A model generated the notes under the pieces. That model made no database searches. It saw nothing but the letters and a program-made list of their open reading frames with translations, and was not told the origin of the DNA. Shown here piece by piece: positions 1 through 11,809 of a DNA stretch of 64,000 bases. Numbering within the stretch: position 1 is the stretch's first letter; each line of letters starts with the position of its first letter. The stretch is taken from assembly GCF_014805625.2 (NCBI RefSeq), contig NW_023998416.1, forward strand, positions 34,828,750 to 34,892,749. Reading direction: 5' to 3'. The DNA is from Glossina fuscipes (lineage: Eukaryota > Arthropoda > Insecta > Diptera > Glossinidae). The position numbers were made by a program, and so were the translations under genes.

Positions 1-202
1 TTCATGATAGCATGAAGTGTACCAATCGTGATGACTTTGTACAACTCGAATCGCAATATTAATCCCTAAACTTAGCTTATCAAGAAGCCACCTTGAACCA
101 AATGTTACTTTACGAACCCCGTATTTCTATAAGAAGGGAAAAAAAGATGGCGAACTGTCCTTGACAATGATGGCTAATAACATAATAAATTAAAGAACAA
201 GT

Positions 203-245
203 AAGAAAGTAAGATTCGGCGGGCCGAATCTCGCTTACCCACCGC
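203..245. repeat. Hairpin-bearing dispersed repeat end
   Basis: A perfect inverted repeat with 9-bp arms (212-220 and 223-231, arm AGATTCGGC) sits inside a longer imperfect stem that starts GTAAG and ends CTTAC. Related sequence with the same GTAAGAAA lead and a TTCGG..CCGAA stem recurs near 2625-2668 (reverse orientation), 25160-25190 (a perfect 16-nt palindrome at 25170-25185) and 28755-28805 (reverse). The recurrence with a conserved stem suggests the terminus of a transposable-element family; the family is not identified. Confidence 0.55.
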
Positions 246-329
246 TATGTTTTTCGCATTCCGCTCTCCGAGTTCTTTTATTTAATATCCATATCGTTGG
301 CATTATTAACGAGAAAGTATTCGCGCTGT

Positions 330-745
330 CACTTGTAACTTTGTGTGGCCATGGCAGATGTTGTCCATTTTTGCCCATAAGGGGTAGGGAGCTTCGAGAA
401 GTAAATTTGGAAAATTTCAGCCTTCTAATTAATAACAAGCCAAGTATCACAAATTTTTGTTAAAAAGAAATGAGATGCGTTCAATTTACGCTCCATTGCG
501 CGCTTTTGCTCTGACCAATTTGACCCATTTTCAATACCAACCTGCGTACAGAAACCTCCAATGTTTCTACCACATTTGAAGTCGAGATCTTTATTTTTGG
601 AACTAGGAGAATACCAACAAAGCACACCACAAGGACGGGCGGACGGACATGACTATATTAACTCAGAATTTCACGCTGATCAAGAATATGTATGCCCGAT
701 AGAGTCTCTGAAGCTTCATTTACGGTGTTATGGTGGGTATAACTT
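330..745. repeat. Dispersed repeat, copy 1 (pair with 47490-47895)
   Basis: About 400 bp here align by eye, in the same orientation, with 47490-47895. Shared landmarks in order are a GGCCATGGCAGATGTTG-like start, TTTCAGCCTTCTAA, GCTCTGACYAATTTG, CAATGTTTCTA, an ACATTT-AAGTCGA stretch, GGGCGGACGGAC and GTCTGAAGCTTC. The copies are diverged, with small indels. No intact open frame spans either one, so it looks like an old noncoding or decayed element. Confidence 0.7.
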
Positions 746-3700
746 AAATTTGCTACAATATTTGTGTTAGATTTCAAAACGATTCATTACTTAGGCGACC
801 CCTATCATGTGCATTATATAAGTTCCGTGTGATGCATGCATTTATACGCAACGAAAATTTAACAAATTTAATATCCTCCCGCCCATTGTGCGAGTTTAAA
901 AAAAACAAAAAACAAAAAAAAAAAATCAACTCAAAAAAACATTCTCATTACATTTATGTTCATGTTATGTTCTTTATACGCTGGAGTTGCCGCTGAGCGT
1001 GACGGGCGATTCATATAACTCAAGCCTTTTTTTTTGATTTTCTGAAAATGCGACCGCAAAAAATCAGTGTGTGTTAATTCCATTTAAAACGTTTTTTTTT
1101 TCTTTTTTGAAATATCATGCAGTCAGGTCAATGTATCTGTTTTTTCCTTTATAATTCTTTGCTATCAGATTAATTAATGAAATTTGTTACTAATAGAAAA
1201 CATTGGTATTTCCGTTTTTCCTTGTTCATACAAATACGGGCACAGAAAGGTAAATATGTTATCCTTTTGTTGAAAACTGAATTCAAAGCAGAAATAACAC
1301 AAATGACAAACAGGAAGGATAAGCGGAATAAGAAAAAGTTTTGATCTTCTCTATAAAGTTTTAGACTAATGATGATGAATTCAAATTAAATAAATGGACG
1401 TACGGTAAGGCACCAATACATCGAATGTCTATCGCTCTACCTTGCATTTAAATAAGGCAAGCGTGCTAATGGTGACTAATGGGTCTTATTCGAATATAAT
1501 TTTCTTTATATAAAATATACTTAAAATGTAAGTGAGAAGCTTTTTTATTAGCCTTTTAAACCAAAGCCTTTAGAACAAAGAAGTAAATTCTAAAGCTGAA
1601 TGCGCACTAGAACTAATCTATAGAAAATTTACATAAAATCAATGTCTTCTGAATGTTAGAAATAATTTATTTGTACCGTCATGCCGTGTGTCGGATTGCC
1701 GCTGTAATATGTGCTTTGAGGAGCGTCGAGGCGCATTTCCAGTAGCTGCTAGCATCATTCAGATTGGAGCGAACTGTCACTAACTAAACAAATCATAGAA
1801 CGTACTAGTTAACGCACAGATCACTTTTGTTGGCTCAGAATCTCACCCTTAACGATTGCTAACAACAGCATTAGTCTGAACACGTAAACATGAATATTTT
1901 TATGTGCACAAGTAAAAACGTTATTAACAGCATGATATGATCATCGCATTAATGAATTATTTCATTATGAGGTAATTAGTCTGCAATCCAAGTTTTCTTC
2001 CACTTCTTTTGTCTTTTTTGCTTTTGTGTACTCATCACTGAAAGATGAGGTGTGTATTCATTTTGGCAAAATGTTTGCAGCACCCAGAAGAACGCTTAAG
2101 AGACCCCATAAACTGCATGTATTCTTGATCAGCATCAAATTCTAAACCGATTTAAGCCTGTTCGTCTATCCGTCTGCCTGTATAATGCCTATAGCAGATA
2201 TTCAAATTTGGCAAAAACATTAGAAATTCTTGCCCGCGGATAGGGACTGAAATGAGATCAAAGACATCCCTACTACTACAACAAACGCAACGATAACAGC
2301 TTCTCTATTCTGAGTATGGTCCTGCTGCATCTGACCAAAAAAAAAAAAAATTCGCCACTTGCAGCTCGCAGAAAGAAGCTTTACACACATACGATTGGTC
2401 AAATCGGAATCGGTCTAGATATGTTTGTCCGTCCGTCTGTCCTTCTGGCTACAAATTGTTGCGCTCTGGTCGCAAAAATAAAAAAATCTGTTTCACGCGC
2501 ACGGTATAAACATCCCCTTTTATTCGGCAAACCTATAAAAACTCATTCACACGCGTCCGACATTAAAGGCTGTGGAATTTACTCTTTCAGTCTTTTTTAA
2601 AATAATGGTGATGAGTAGAAATAATTCGGTGGCAATCGAATATAAATTTCTTACTTGTTTTTCTTTACGTCGACGACAGCTAGTAACAACTAGTGTATGA
2701 CTAATGAAGATAAAATAAAAAAAATTAAAAAAACATAAATGTATACATGTATGGTGTTCACGTCGAAGTCGCAACACCCAATCTCAGCGAACTTTCTACA
2801 CAAAAAAAATATATTCCTGATAGTTCCAGAAACATTAAATGTCTGAGCAGACATATGAAGCTAAACTGAAATATTCTTATATGCTTGCTTAATTATCTCT
2901 AGCTCGCTCGCATTATCTCCCCCCTCGAAAGGAATATCAGCAAAGTTAATGTTACCCGCTAATATTCGTAACATAGTATTGTACTATGAATGTTATTTTT
3001 AGACTACTGACTTAATCGGTCGAGAAAATAACAATGCATCGTAATTACAGAAACAGTTAACACCGAAAACCATCGATTTTCCTCCAAAGCAAAAAAAAAT
3101 GGGAGCAAGAAAACTAAAAAAAAAAAATAAAAGAAGAGATAAAATAGAATTTCAAGACACTGCAATGTTGAATTTTTCCATTTTGAATAACAGAAGAGAT
3201 CTGTACGGATGCACTCTGGTATATATGTGAAAACTTCTAACGAAGTATCTCGTGTCGTTTACGAAAAATAAGTAAAAACCCATTTGCTTTATTGCTTTTG
3301 AGAGCATTTTCTATGTTAACCTACATGCATATGAACTTGCAATGTTTTTATTAAATTGGAAACGGTGATTTGTCACCGTGAGAATAACTACCACAAGTAT
3401 TATGCAAACGGGCAGCTGGAAATGCTTAATCGGTTCGCATTTCGATGCTTATCTAGATTGCACGTGGATCTTCCTCCTCTGTGTTGCAAACGTTTTGATA
3501 GATTGGATATACCACCGTCCTTCGGAGAGATCAGTATAAAAAATATAACTGTAGGCTATCTTTCCGCAACGCTTATAATTCATAAACTATCTGCGTTTAA
3601 CTTTCTATTATAGACACTACACTATCATGAAAAATTCAAAGAAAATAAAGCGAAACAAAAATTAAAACAAACTAAATCGAAATTCTTCAAAAGTTCGGCC

Positions 3701-4044
3701 AAATGTACTTGAATACCCCCCTAGAAAACCTAGTAGAGGAAAGACATTATTTTATTACATCAAAACACTGAGCAAGTTAAAAAGCAATTATTTAAAGCAG
3801 TAACCGCCTGAAAGCTCTTGACAGAAAGAATTCCTTTGTGTTGTTGTCGGTGATACTTTAGTGCACAATGTTTGATGATAGATAAGTGTAAAATAAATTT
3901 TAGTCAAATTTAGTCTTTCTTTTCCACAAATATTCAATTCAACTCCTTTCAAACGGCTTATTCTCTCTTAACAGCGACAGCACAATAACAATCGCTAATT
4001 AGAATGGCGAAATATTTCAAAGGATAACAATATGAAGGCAAAAG

Positions 4045-4190
4045 TCTCGACTAGCAACTCCAACGGTCGTGGGTTCAAATCTCGAAGTGCGATAAAGTTT
4101 TTAATGAAACCGAAAGCCTTAGATGCTACTGCTTTGAGACTTTAGTCTTAGAATTCTCTGGCTAAATTTGTAATAATAATAATCATAACA
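4045..4190 (+). repeat. SINE-like repeat, copy A
   Basis: The left part contains GGGTTCAAATC (4071-4081), a match to the RNA polymerase III B box found in tRNA genes and tRNA-derived SINEs. The body is followed by an AAT-repeat tail at about 4171-4183. The body (CCGAAAGCCTTAGATGCTAC and following) recurs in reverse complement at 49975-50052 and, more diverged, at 37841-37915. The A box is not clear and no tRNA cloverleaf forms, so this is read as a SINE and not a tRNA gene. Confidence 0.5.
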
Positions 4191-5040
4191 ATAATATTTA
4201 ATATATTTACCTATATATCTTTATTTATTAATACTTGAATTTTACTCTTAATTCAAACACTTTGTGGGTTTGCATCCTATAGGTATTATGTCTGGTGCTT
4301 CGAAGAGCTAATAAACTCTTGTCTGTGTATCTTCAGCGGAAATTGTAAATATCTCTAAACACTTAATTGATTGATATTGAGGAAATTGCGTGAAAATTTC
4401 GAAATAAAAATTGATTAAAAGTTGGCTTTACACGATTTCGTCAGCAATTAGCCAAGGCAGAAAAACCCATACGTATGCTTTTTCCTTCACTATTGAAAAC
4501 ATTATGAAGCTTCTCATATACCAAACATATCGTCACATCTTTCAAAATATATATGCGGAGTGGGAGCTTAGCCATGTACTCTTGCATTCGACTTGCCGTC
4601 ATTTATTCTCTTATTACGTATGGCTAGTTTAAAACTCAGCCTAATTTGAACAGATCTGAGCCAAGCCTTCTAATAACTGTGTAGACGTACACTTTATTAA
4701 TTACAGTAGGATTTTGAATGTGAGCAAAAAATACTCCGTGCATTCGGATGAACCTGAATCTATGGTTTGCTAATTGAGAATCCACAGTTGTAAAGTCGCA
4801 ACGTAATAATAGAATTTAAAAGGCGTCGTGCTTTCAGACTTATGTGAAAAAATTTTTTGAATCCTGCTATCAATCTTATATAAAACTCTTATACATTTAT
4901 ATGTATTCTTTAGTTGAATTAATGGACATTTTACAGGTTTTCGGTTAGGTGATATTCCTGTTAGGTCGAAGAGAGGTTTTTCAATTCATTTCTTCTTTTC
5001 AGCTTTCACACTAAGTAATTATTTATTAATTCGTACTAAC

Positions 5041-5274
5041 CTCTTGTGTTATTTCCAACTCATGTTTTGCATTCTCGTATAAAGTCTCCAATTCTTCCAC
5101 TTTTTGTGCGAGACCCGACTTCTCCTCCAATAAAGAAAGACCATACTGGGCGGACTGTGCGCGTTCACTGGTCGCCTGATCAAGTTCGCGTGTTAAACGT
5201 TCCACTTCTAAACGCAACTCATCTACGTTTTTAGGTAAATTGGCCAAGCCGCCGGCTCCCGAATCGAGTGACAT
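5041..5274 (-). CDS. BicD: Bicaudal D, first coding exon (partial)
   Basis: BicD is the coiled-coil adaptor that links dynein/dynactin to cargo and to localising mRNAs. This exon encodes the first 78 residues. It includes the family-typical stretches LRLEVERLTRELDQ and SAQYGLSLLEEKSGL, rich in Glu, Leu and Arg and clearly coiled-coil. The ATG at 5274 opens the only long frame, and the exon ends in phase 0 at CAAGAG|gttagt (donor at 5039-5040). The downstream exons, which in flies extend the protein to nearly 800 residues, are not in the window and must lie off the left edge. The exon is intact. Identification rests on strong similarity to the Drosophila N-terminus. Confidence 0.9.
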
Positions 5275-7982
5275 GTTAATGAAGACTGCGATATCGCTCG
5301 TTACGTATACTATGAAGTTAAAAATGTAGTGTGTGATGTCAAAACGGTAACTTTATAAATGTGTATATTTAGTATGCTTAATACGAGCGCACATATACGT
5401 TAGGGATGATAAGATTTTTTCTTTTTTTTTTTACTTTTATGTAATCGCTTTGTTGATGGACGGGCACAAAAGGGAAGGTTTATATTTTGATGGATGAATG
5501 AATACGAAGAGAAATTTAAAACTTAAGCCGAAAAATTCCTGTGAACTCTGCGTGTTGACAGTGAGTATTTCCCTCGCTGATATTTAAATTAGCATTATTA
5601 AACAAAAAAAAAAACAAGTTAATAGTGATAGGTGTGGTAAACTGTAGTGGGCGGAATCGTAATGATTTTTTGTTATTGATCGCTCGTCGCATTAAAATGT
5701 AAGAATCTCGTTGTAATTGGAGGGAATGTTTCCTTTTTTATTACTAAAACTTCTTGAATCAGATTTGGACGTATTGTTACTTTAATTAAATGATTAATAT
5801 GATATGCTTATTCTCGTTTTTTTTTTTTTTTGTTTATTTTTATTTATTTTTGTAAATTTTCTCTTCTCTGCATAATTAACATTCTTTTTATAACTCTTCT
5901 CTTTCTCTTTTCTTCGTATTTCGCTTTGCAGTTGTTTGAATACTCTTTCTAAACTTAATGCTCTCTTGTCATTCTCGGGAAGCAATGAAAATATGCAGCT
6001 TTTTTTTATTTTTTTTGATTCGTTTCTTTACAGGTTATTTTATTATGATCTATGTTTTTCCTTTCTATTAAAATAGTACTGTAACTATAATTTCACACAC
6101 AGCGCCACAGTGCAAAGATTAAAATACGCAAAGGTACGAATACAAATTTGCTTCAATATTGAATGAACAAAACTTCCCAACACAATTACTTGCAAATTAA
6201 GTTAAATAAAATGCTAGAACTCGGAAACTATTGAGGCCCAATAGTGACATCACAATTTCTTTGCCTTGTCGACTTCTTCTCTTCCACACATTTTTCACAT
6301 TCAACTTTCTATTTTACATATACACTTATTTGTTGTTTATCTAAATACACGGAATATATATATATATACCCTTCCATTTGTATGGCAAATCATAAGTATT
6401 ATGAAGCAAATAAAAATAAATAATGCACTTGAAAATTGTGTTATTCCAGATATTAAGCTTCTTGTAAATTAAAAATATATTCTTCAACACGTCTCTTCTT
6501 TTAATGAGTGAATGACGGAATGCACAAAGTATGCCACAGATTCGTGTGAATGCTAATTAAAGACCAAAGATTAGGACAAAATGCGAGCGATACTCTTAAA
6601 AAATGGCGAATTTTCACTAAACCAACTACAAAATCAGACTAACACTATTGCAAGCGGTGCAGCCGTTCATGCAAGATAGATTCAGCGTTGCTACCAAACG
6701 TGCTACGAATTTCAATTTCATACAACTCTGGATCCAAAAACCCCTATTTTTGTAAAACTTTTTGTGTTTGTGAAGGTGATACTTGTGTATTTTTTTGCTG
6801 AAAAGGTAGTAGCATGTGGATTTTGTTGCTGTAAAAGTAGTATCGTGTGTATATTATTGCTGCAAAAGTAGTGCCGAGTATATTTTGTTTTTAGATTTGC
6901 CATTTTATATTTACATTTGCCATGCACGTGGTCGTTTAGATTGCAAAAGTAAGACAATATGTACATGTGACAGTAAGGCTTTTTCACGCAAATATTCGCT
7001 TAAGGAATCTATTAGAAATTCCGCTTCTTTGACGTTGTATTTCTTTACTTTAATTTACATATTTAAATAAACTTGTTAATAATTATATCACTTGCTCTTT
7101 TACATTTACTGGTCCTGAAAAATATTTGCAAATAAGCAATTCCGGTGTTGCTGTTGCCCATTGCCGACAACAGCACAAACGGCAAAGCCGTTATAAATAA
7201 CCGCGATATAACAAATTTCTATAAATTGCGTAATATAATATTATACATATACTGTTATATCATGAGTTGCTATTTCGAAAAGGAATTGAGTTACGAGAAT
7301 GAATTTTTATTTAATACTTAACATGTGAACATTTAGTTAATATTTTTAAACATACAATATTAAATGTTATAAGAAATAAACGGGAAATGAAATTTAAAAA
7401 GCATTTCCTAGTTTTTGATACTAAAGATTTTTAGTGGGGAGATACGATATCAGAGATTAATAATAAAAATAATCATATGATACATGTATATGATAAATAA
7501 ATAACAAATTAGCAACAAGTTCCTTAGAATATAAACAAAGAAAATATGAAACACGTTCATTATGTCATCAGAAAATACAATGACAAAACCAAGGTGCATA
7601 AAAACCTGTACGAAGAATATAGCTCTCGCTAAATTTTTTCCAAAAGTCAGCTTTCAGCTACGTGATTATCCCCGACAGTTTCAGCAAAAAACCCCTCTAT
7701 TCTAATTAGATGTAAAAAATTCCTAAAAAAATTGAAAATGAATACAGAATTAAAATATTTTAAACAATAACCTGCTGCTTAGTCCTTCCACTTAGAAAGA
7801 AAACCATTTTATTCTAGACTACATTATAATTGTTCAACTATTTGCTTATTAAATATATCGACATAAAAATTTGGTATGCTATCATTCCTCTCGTTGGTAT
7901 TGCAGAAGAAGAAAGTTAACATTTATATTATACGAATATGAATTAACAAAAAAGAATAAGATAAAATTACTTTGAAAAGAAA
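5275..7982. other. Intergenic region between BicD and ClpP copy 1
   Basis: This region separates the divergently transcribed BicD (minus) and ClpP copy 1 (plus). It is AT-rich, with T/A runs near 5420, 5815 and 6000 and a short (TA)n near 6355. A Lys-rich minus frame at 5794-5985 is low-complexity and lacks family similarity. I see no further gene. It must hold the BicD 5' UTR and both promoters, but no specific element can be assigned. Confidence 0.5.
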
Positions 7983-8800
7983 ATGCTGAAATTTGCTATA
8001 AACGGACTATACGTAAGTGTTTATTTTATTACATTCCAAATAGTTATACCAATATCTTGTTACAGAAACAATGTCAAGCGCATTCCAAACGGCATCTCCA
8101 TTTGATTCCAATGGTTGTAGAACAAACTGGAAGGGGCGAACGTGCTTATGACATTTACTCGCGTCTACTTAAGGAGAGAATTATATGTTTAATGGGACAT
8201 ATTAACGATGATATAAGTTCTTTGGTGGTAGCCCAGCTTTTGTATTTGCAGTCCGAAAATGCAAACAAACCGATACATTTATATATAAATTCGCCGGGTG
8301 GTGTCGTAACGGCGGGACTTGCCATATATGATACGATGCAATATGTGAAACCAGCTATTGCCACATGGTGCGTTGGACAAGCTTGTTCAATGGGTTCGTT
8401 ACTATTGACAGCCGGAGAACCGGGAATGCGATATTCGTTACCAAACGCGCGAATCATGATTCATCAACCTTCTGGAGGCGCTCAGGTGCGTTGAATATAA
8501 TATAATGATACAAATATATTTCAACAAATTACCGTATTTTCACAGGGCCAGGCTACTGATATACAAATTCAAGCCAAAGAAATTATTAAACTTAAAGAAC
8601 AACTAACTAATATCTATGTGAAACACACAATGCAATCCTACGAAAGACTCCACGAACGTATGGAGAGAGACAGTTACATGAGCCCTGAGGAGGCTAAAGA
8701 TATGGGTCTTGTTGATCACGTTCTGGTGCATCCACCAGCACCAGATACTAACACCATTACAGCTCCTACGTCTGATGAAGAGGATAAAAAGGATATATAG
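7983..8800 (+). CDS. ClpP: ATP-dependent Clp protease proteolytic subunit, mitochondrial, copy 1
   Basis: ClpP is the serine peptidase barrel of the mitochondrial ClpXP protease. Exons are 7983-8012, 8066-8485 and 8546-8800, both junctions in phase 0, giving 234 residues. The catalytic triad is intact: Ser118 in GQACSMGS, His143 in MIHQPSGG and Asp192 in MERDSYM. The oxyanion-loop motif SPGGVVTAG has the usual form. The short first exon ([10 protein letters not shown]) plus the basic residues after it could serve as the mitochondrial presequence. The C-tail after the fold is short and acidic. Exon sizes and phases match copy 2, which lies about 6.7 kb downstream on the same strand. The paralogues differ at 10 of 140 residues in exon 2. 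The A-to-C change in GQACSMG also occurs in my recollection of Drosophila ClpP, so it is not a defect. Confidence 0.93.
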
Positions 8801-9117
8801 CTAAATTCGTTTTTCTACATATTGAAGCTGAAGCAATTTGACAATCAACTGCGATGGATTCCACAGTGTTTATTTAATAATAATGATTTTTGTACAGTTA
8901 AAGTTAACGTATAGTAAGACAAAAGAGCTGGTGATGGTATGATCTTATTGATGGATGACTGTACTGTCCAGATTATTGTTCATAGGGAATATCTTTGGGT
9001 TTATTATGTCTTATGGAGAACAATTAAACAATAGTAAACTCACACCTATGCGATACTTATGGAATAGAAGGCCATCATCGCTTTAACAAGTCCGGATCCT
9101 TGTCTGGATGCTAGTTA
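8801..9117. other. 3' flank of ClpP copy 1
   Basis: The first 60 bases after the stop resemble the 3' flank of copy 2: both have a GAAGCAATT stretch followed by CTGCGAT. This suggests the DNA duplication included the 3' UTR. Nothing else is recognisable. Confidence 0.5.
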
Positions 9118-9624
9118 TTAATTCTCTAAAATTCGGGGAGACAGCACACCTTTCAACTTCCCCTTTACTGACTTCTTTTTTTCTACAAATTTACCTTGTA
9201 CGTCACCCAACCGGCTTTCATCTTCGATCAGTAATATATTATCAAGCGCAGCAGAAAGCTGGAACTATTAGTTAATATTTAGTTGTCTCCTTTTCAATTA
9301 AATCTTTGTACTTTGTCACAGGAAACACTGACAGTACGTCCATTTTTCAATAGTTTGCGTTTAGTGGCGTCCGTCCTAAAAAAGCCTAACCTTACACAAC
9401 CAAATTCTTCATAACCAATTACAAATGTGATCTTCTGCACCAGCTATAACGAAAAACTTTTTTCGAATTTGTGTTTATTGAGTAGCTAATGGGGTGATAT
9501 CTTCAATGCAATATTATTTCAACAAGAAGCGTCGACGTTGCCAGTAGTTATTTTTTTACAAAGTACAACAATAACGAGCCTAAATTGTTTCGACATGACT
9601 TACTTTTTTCTCATCTATTTTGAC
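9118..9624 (-). CDS. Unidentified spliced minus-strand sequence (last exons)
   Basis: Three segments with good splice consensus join without changing frame: 9604-9624 (21-nt microexon coding VKIDEKK, between a TTTCAG acceptor and a GTAAGT donor), 9312-9443 (44 codons) and 9118-9258 (46 codons and a stop). The last intron is only 53 bp and has a CTAAT branch-like site. All junctions are phase 0. The joined 97-residue C-terminus is basic near its end (VEKKKSVKGKLKG) and looks protein-like, but I recognise no family. No upstream exon could be traced with confidence. It may be the end of a real gene lying between the ClpP copies or a decayed one. Confidence 0.35.
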
Positions 9625-11171
9625 CTGAAATAATTCTCAAATGATTTGTGCCCAAAGCAATTATTTCCACATCTCGATTCTGTCAGGATGTTAATACGCA
9701 ATGACTGGTCGCTCCCAAGCTGGACGAATTACGAGATCTTCCCTACGGAAACCATCAACAAAAAGGAGAAGCCAAAAGTACCGCTGTGGTCATAACCGTG
9801 AGAATATACCTAACCTCACTCTAAATGAGCTTTGTGCACGTTGAGCTTCAATATTTTTGTAAACGTTAAATGACCACTTAAATTTGCTAATTACAGAATA
9901 TTTGATTTCAGTAATAAAAGATATGTTAATTTATAAAAGCATATTTCTCATGTGCGTATTTATGGGGACGTGGTCCCAAAACGCAGCCTAATCTAATCTA
10001 ATCTACTACAAGTTTAATCCTTACATAGGGAAGGATTCAAAAATAGTTGTATATGATCCAAATTGTGTAGAGTTCATTTTTGTTTGAAATTACTATTTTG
10101 GAGCAAATTTCATCACAAAATGTTACCGTCTTTTCCCAGGCTGACTCTGCCAGTTACCACTAAATGCGCTTATTCTCAAAAGTCGCACAATACATGCAAA
10201 ATTCTTGATAATTGTATACGCTTATTCTCAAAAGTCGCACAATACATGTAAACAAACGTATTCAAACACTCTCAATTGTATGGAATTTTTATTTTCTCAG
10301 TTGTATGAAATTTGTATTTTCTCAGTTGTTTGGAATTTGTATACAAATTATTGAGAATATATACTGTGCTGTGCTGCTTGAGTAGGCAGAACTATCTGCG
10401 CAATGCAGAGCCACAAAGCATAGTCATAGTTTCATGGCATTTCGTGCGTAGCGTCGCTAAAGCAACTGCAACTTGTTAACTAACGGTCGAAACCTCAGGA
10501 AATTTTCAGGCAGTTTGAAGATTGATGCTACCTAGTAATCTAACGCTCTTAATCCAGATAATCCACTATTTAATCCAGATTCCTCCTTTTGCTGATTTGA
10601 GTTTAAGTGTAAAGGGAGGCGGGGATATGCATATCTGTTCTATAAGTAATCTCTCTAAATCGATCCTGTACCATAATCCTAAATGATAAATGATAAAAGT
10701 GTGGAGCCGCCTATTTTATGTGTATGTGGTAGTGGGTAATTGCTTCATTTTCAACAGGGCACTATGGAAGAAAAAGTGTATTCTCGTTCGATCAGAAAGC
10801 AGGCTGTGAGCCTGCATGAGTAAATACACCCAAGTAAAGTTAATATGAATACAATAACGTAAAAAGCGAGAAAAAAGAATAAAGAACTGGAAGCTGAAAA
10901 TGAAATGAAATAACAATGTCGCACTAAAAGTAAAAGTGAAGTCGTTCAGAATAATTGAAGGGTTCATACTAAGAAAAATCGAAAAGTTTACAGTAAGTTC
11001 GCTATTAGCAATGGAGAGCTATCAATTCAATCCCCATTTTGAGCATATTTAGGCTTGTCCGTGCGGGAATTTTTTGCTCATTGACTTGGTTTGGTGCAAG
11101 GGCTGTCTGTATAGAAAGTGGTTTGGATTGCACCTTTACAATAGGCTGCCATAAGCCGACATAAGGCACAC
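9625..11171. other. Noncoding stretch with interspersed repeats
   Basis: No supported gene. At 10155-10360 there are repeated blocks of a TTATTCTCA / TTGAGAATA motif, including a near-direct repeat of CGCTTATTCTCAAAAGTCGCACAATACATG at about 10165-10198 and 10220-10250. The rest is AT-rich without recognisable structure. Confidence 0.5.
10155..10360. repeat. TTATTCTCA-type dispersed repeat, copy 1
   Basis: This is a cluster of short blocks built from CTTATTCTCA and its partner TATTGAGAATA with TGGAATTTTTATACAAATT between them. The same vocabulary recurs at 24255-24330, 37915-38020 and 40395-40550, and more weakly near 41790 and 42620. The opposed TTCTCA/TGAGAA ends suggest a small inverted-repeat element, possibly a MITE. 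Target-site duplications are not visible. Confidence 0.5.
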
Positions 11172-11809
11172 TTAAGCAACCATTTCTTGGAAAATGAGCT
11201 CCACATTAATTTTTAACATATTATGTTCTCGCGGCACATGTCTTCTTAAATGTTGTTCCATTCGATGAACGGAGATCAACACTTTTTTGCATGAAGGACA
11301 TTTCCATTTTTTTACGTTATCTAGTTGGTCATGCGCCGAATTTAAATGTTGATAACAGTTTTCAAATCAATCGAACCTTTACTACATTCTCTGAAGGTAA
11401 TATCTAATTTAATATTTATGTTTTAGTTGGGAATTCGCGTTTGTTTTCTAAATAACTTTCCACCTGTTGTTCAAGGCGAGATGCAGAAGTTAAGATCTTT
11501 CTGCATAAAGGACACTCCCATTCTTTCAAATTGTCATTTCGCCCCTGAGATGTATTCGCAAGTTGACGATACGTAGGGAAACAATCAAACATTTGATTGC
11601 TCTCCGCACAGGACGTTTAGTGCAATCTCACGTTTTCTGATTTCACAATTTGCTTGGGTTTTCTCTCTTTTCTTCTTCGTTTTTGGGCACCCAATCTCTG
11701 TATTTTCATATCAAAGTAAACCTTACAAAATACAATAGCTGTAGCAGAAACATATATCCAGCTGCCACGATTTTTTTCCACCACTTCTTTTGATTTAACA
11801 AACATGCTG
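11172..11809 (-). pseudogene. Degenerate C2H2-type zinc-finger sequence
   Basis: Two related finger units lie on the minus strand. The first (11416-11592) carries WECPLCRKILTSASRLEQ, and the second (11172-11366) carries WKCPSCKKVLISVHRMEQHL followed by RRH. They align as repeats of one ancestral unit (W-x-C-P-x-C-x-K-x(10)-EQ). Only the second unit has the complete C2..H2 set; the first has Gln-Val where His is expected. An upstream frame in the same register (to about 11809, with a hydrophobic stretch and an RRRKERK cluster) runs into an in-frame TAA at 11617-11619. A stop separates the two units. The interruptions argue for a decayed gene, although unrecognised introns could explain some of them. 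No specific gene is recognised. Confidence 0.35.

Larger units (their letters stand above)
1..5040 (-). other. Intron 1 / left flank of BicD, no further exon seen
   Basis: No further BicD coding exon is recognisable between the donor of the first coding exon and the left edge, so this stretch is read as the start of a long first intron. It holds dispersed repeats instead: a hairpin-bearing element at about 190-245 and again in reverse near 2625-2668, a roughly 400-bp repeat at 330-745 with a second copy near 47.5 kb, and a SINE-like element at 4045-4190. Short open frames here have no protein-like composition. Confidence 0.6.

Noticed and set aside
4040..4090. Possible tRNA gene (GGGTTCAAATC)
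   Set aside because: Only the B box is good; no acceptor stem, anticodon arm or A box forms. Treated as SINE-like.
5794..5985. Lys-rich minus frame upstream of BicD (LPENDKRALSLERVFKQLQ)
   Set aside because: Its start looks protein-like, but it quickly becomes low-complexity Lys/Asn; it could be 5' UTR of BicD or chance. No splice sites support it.
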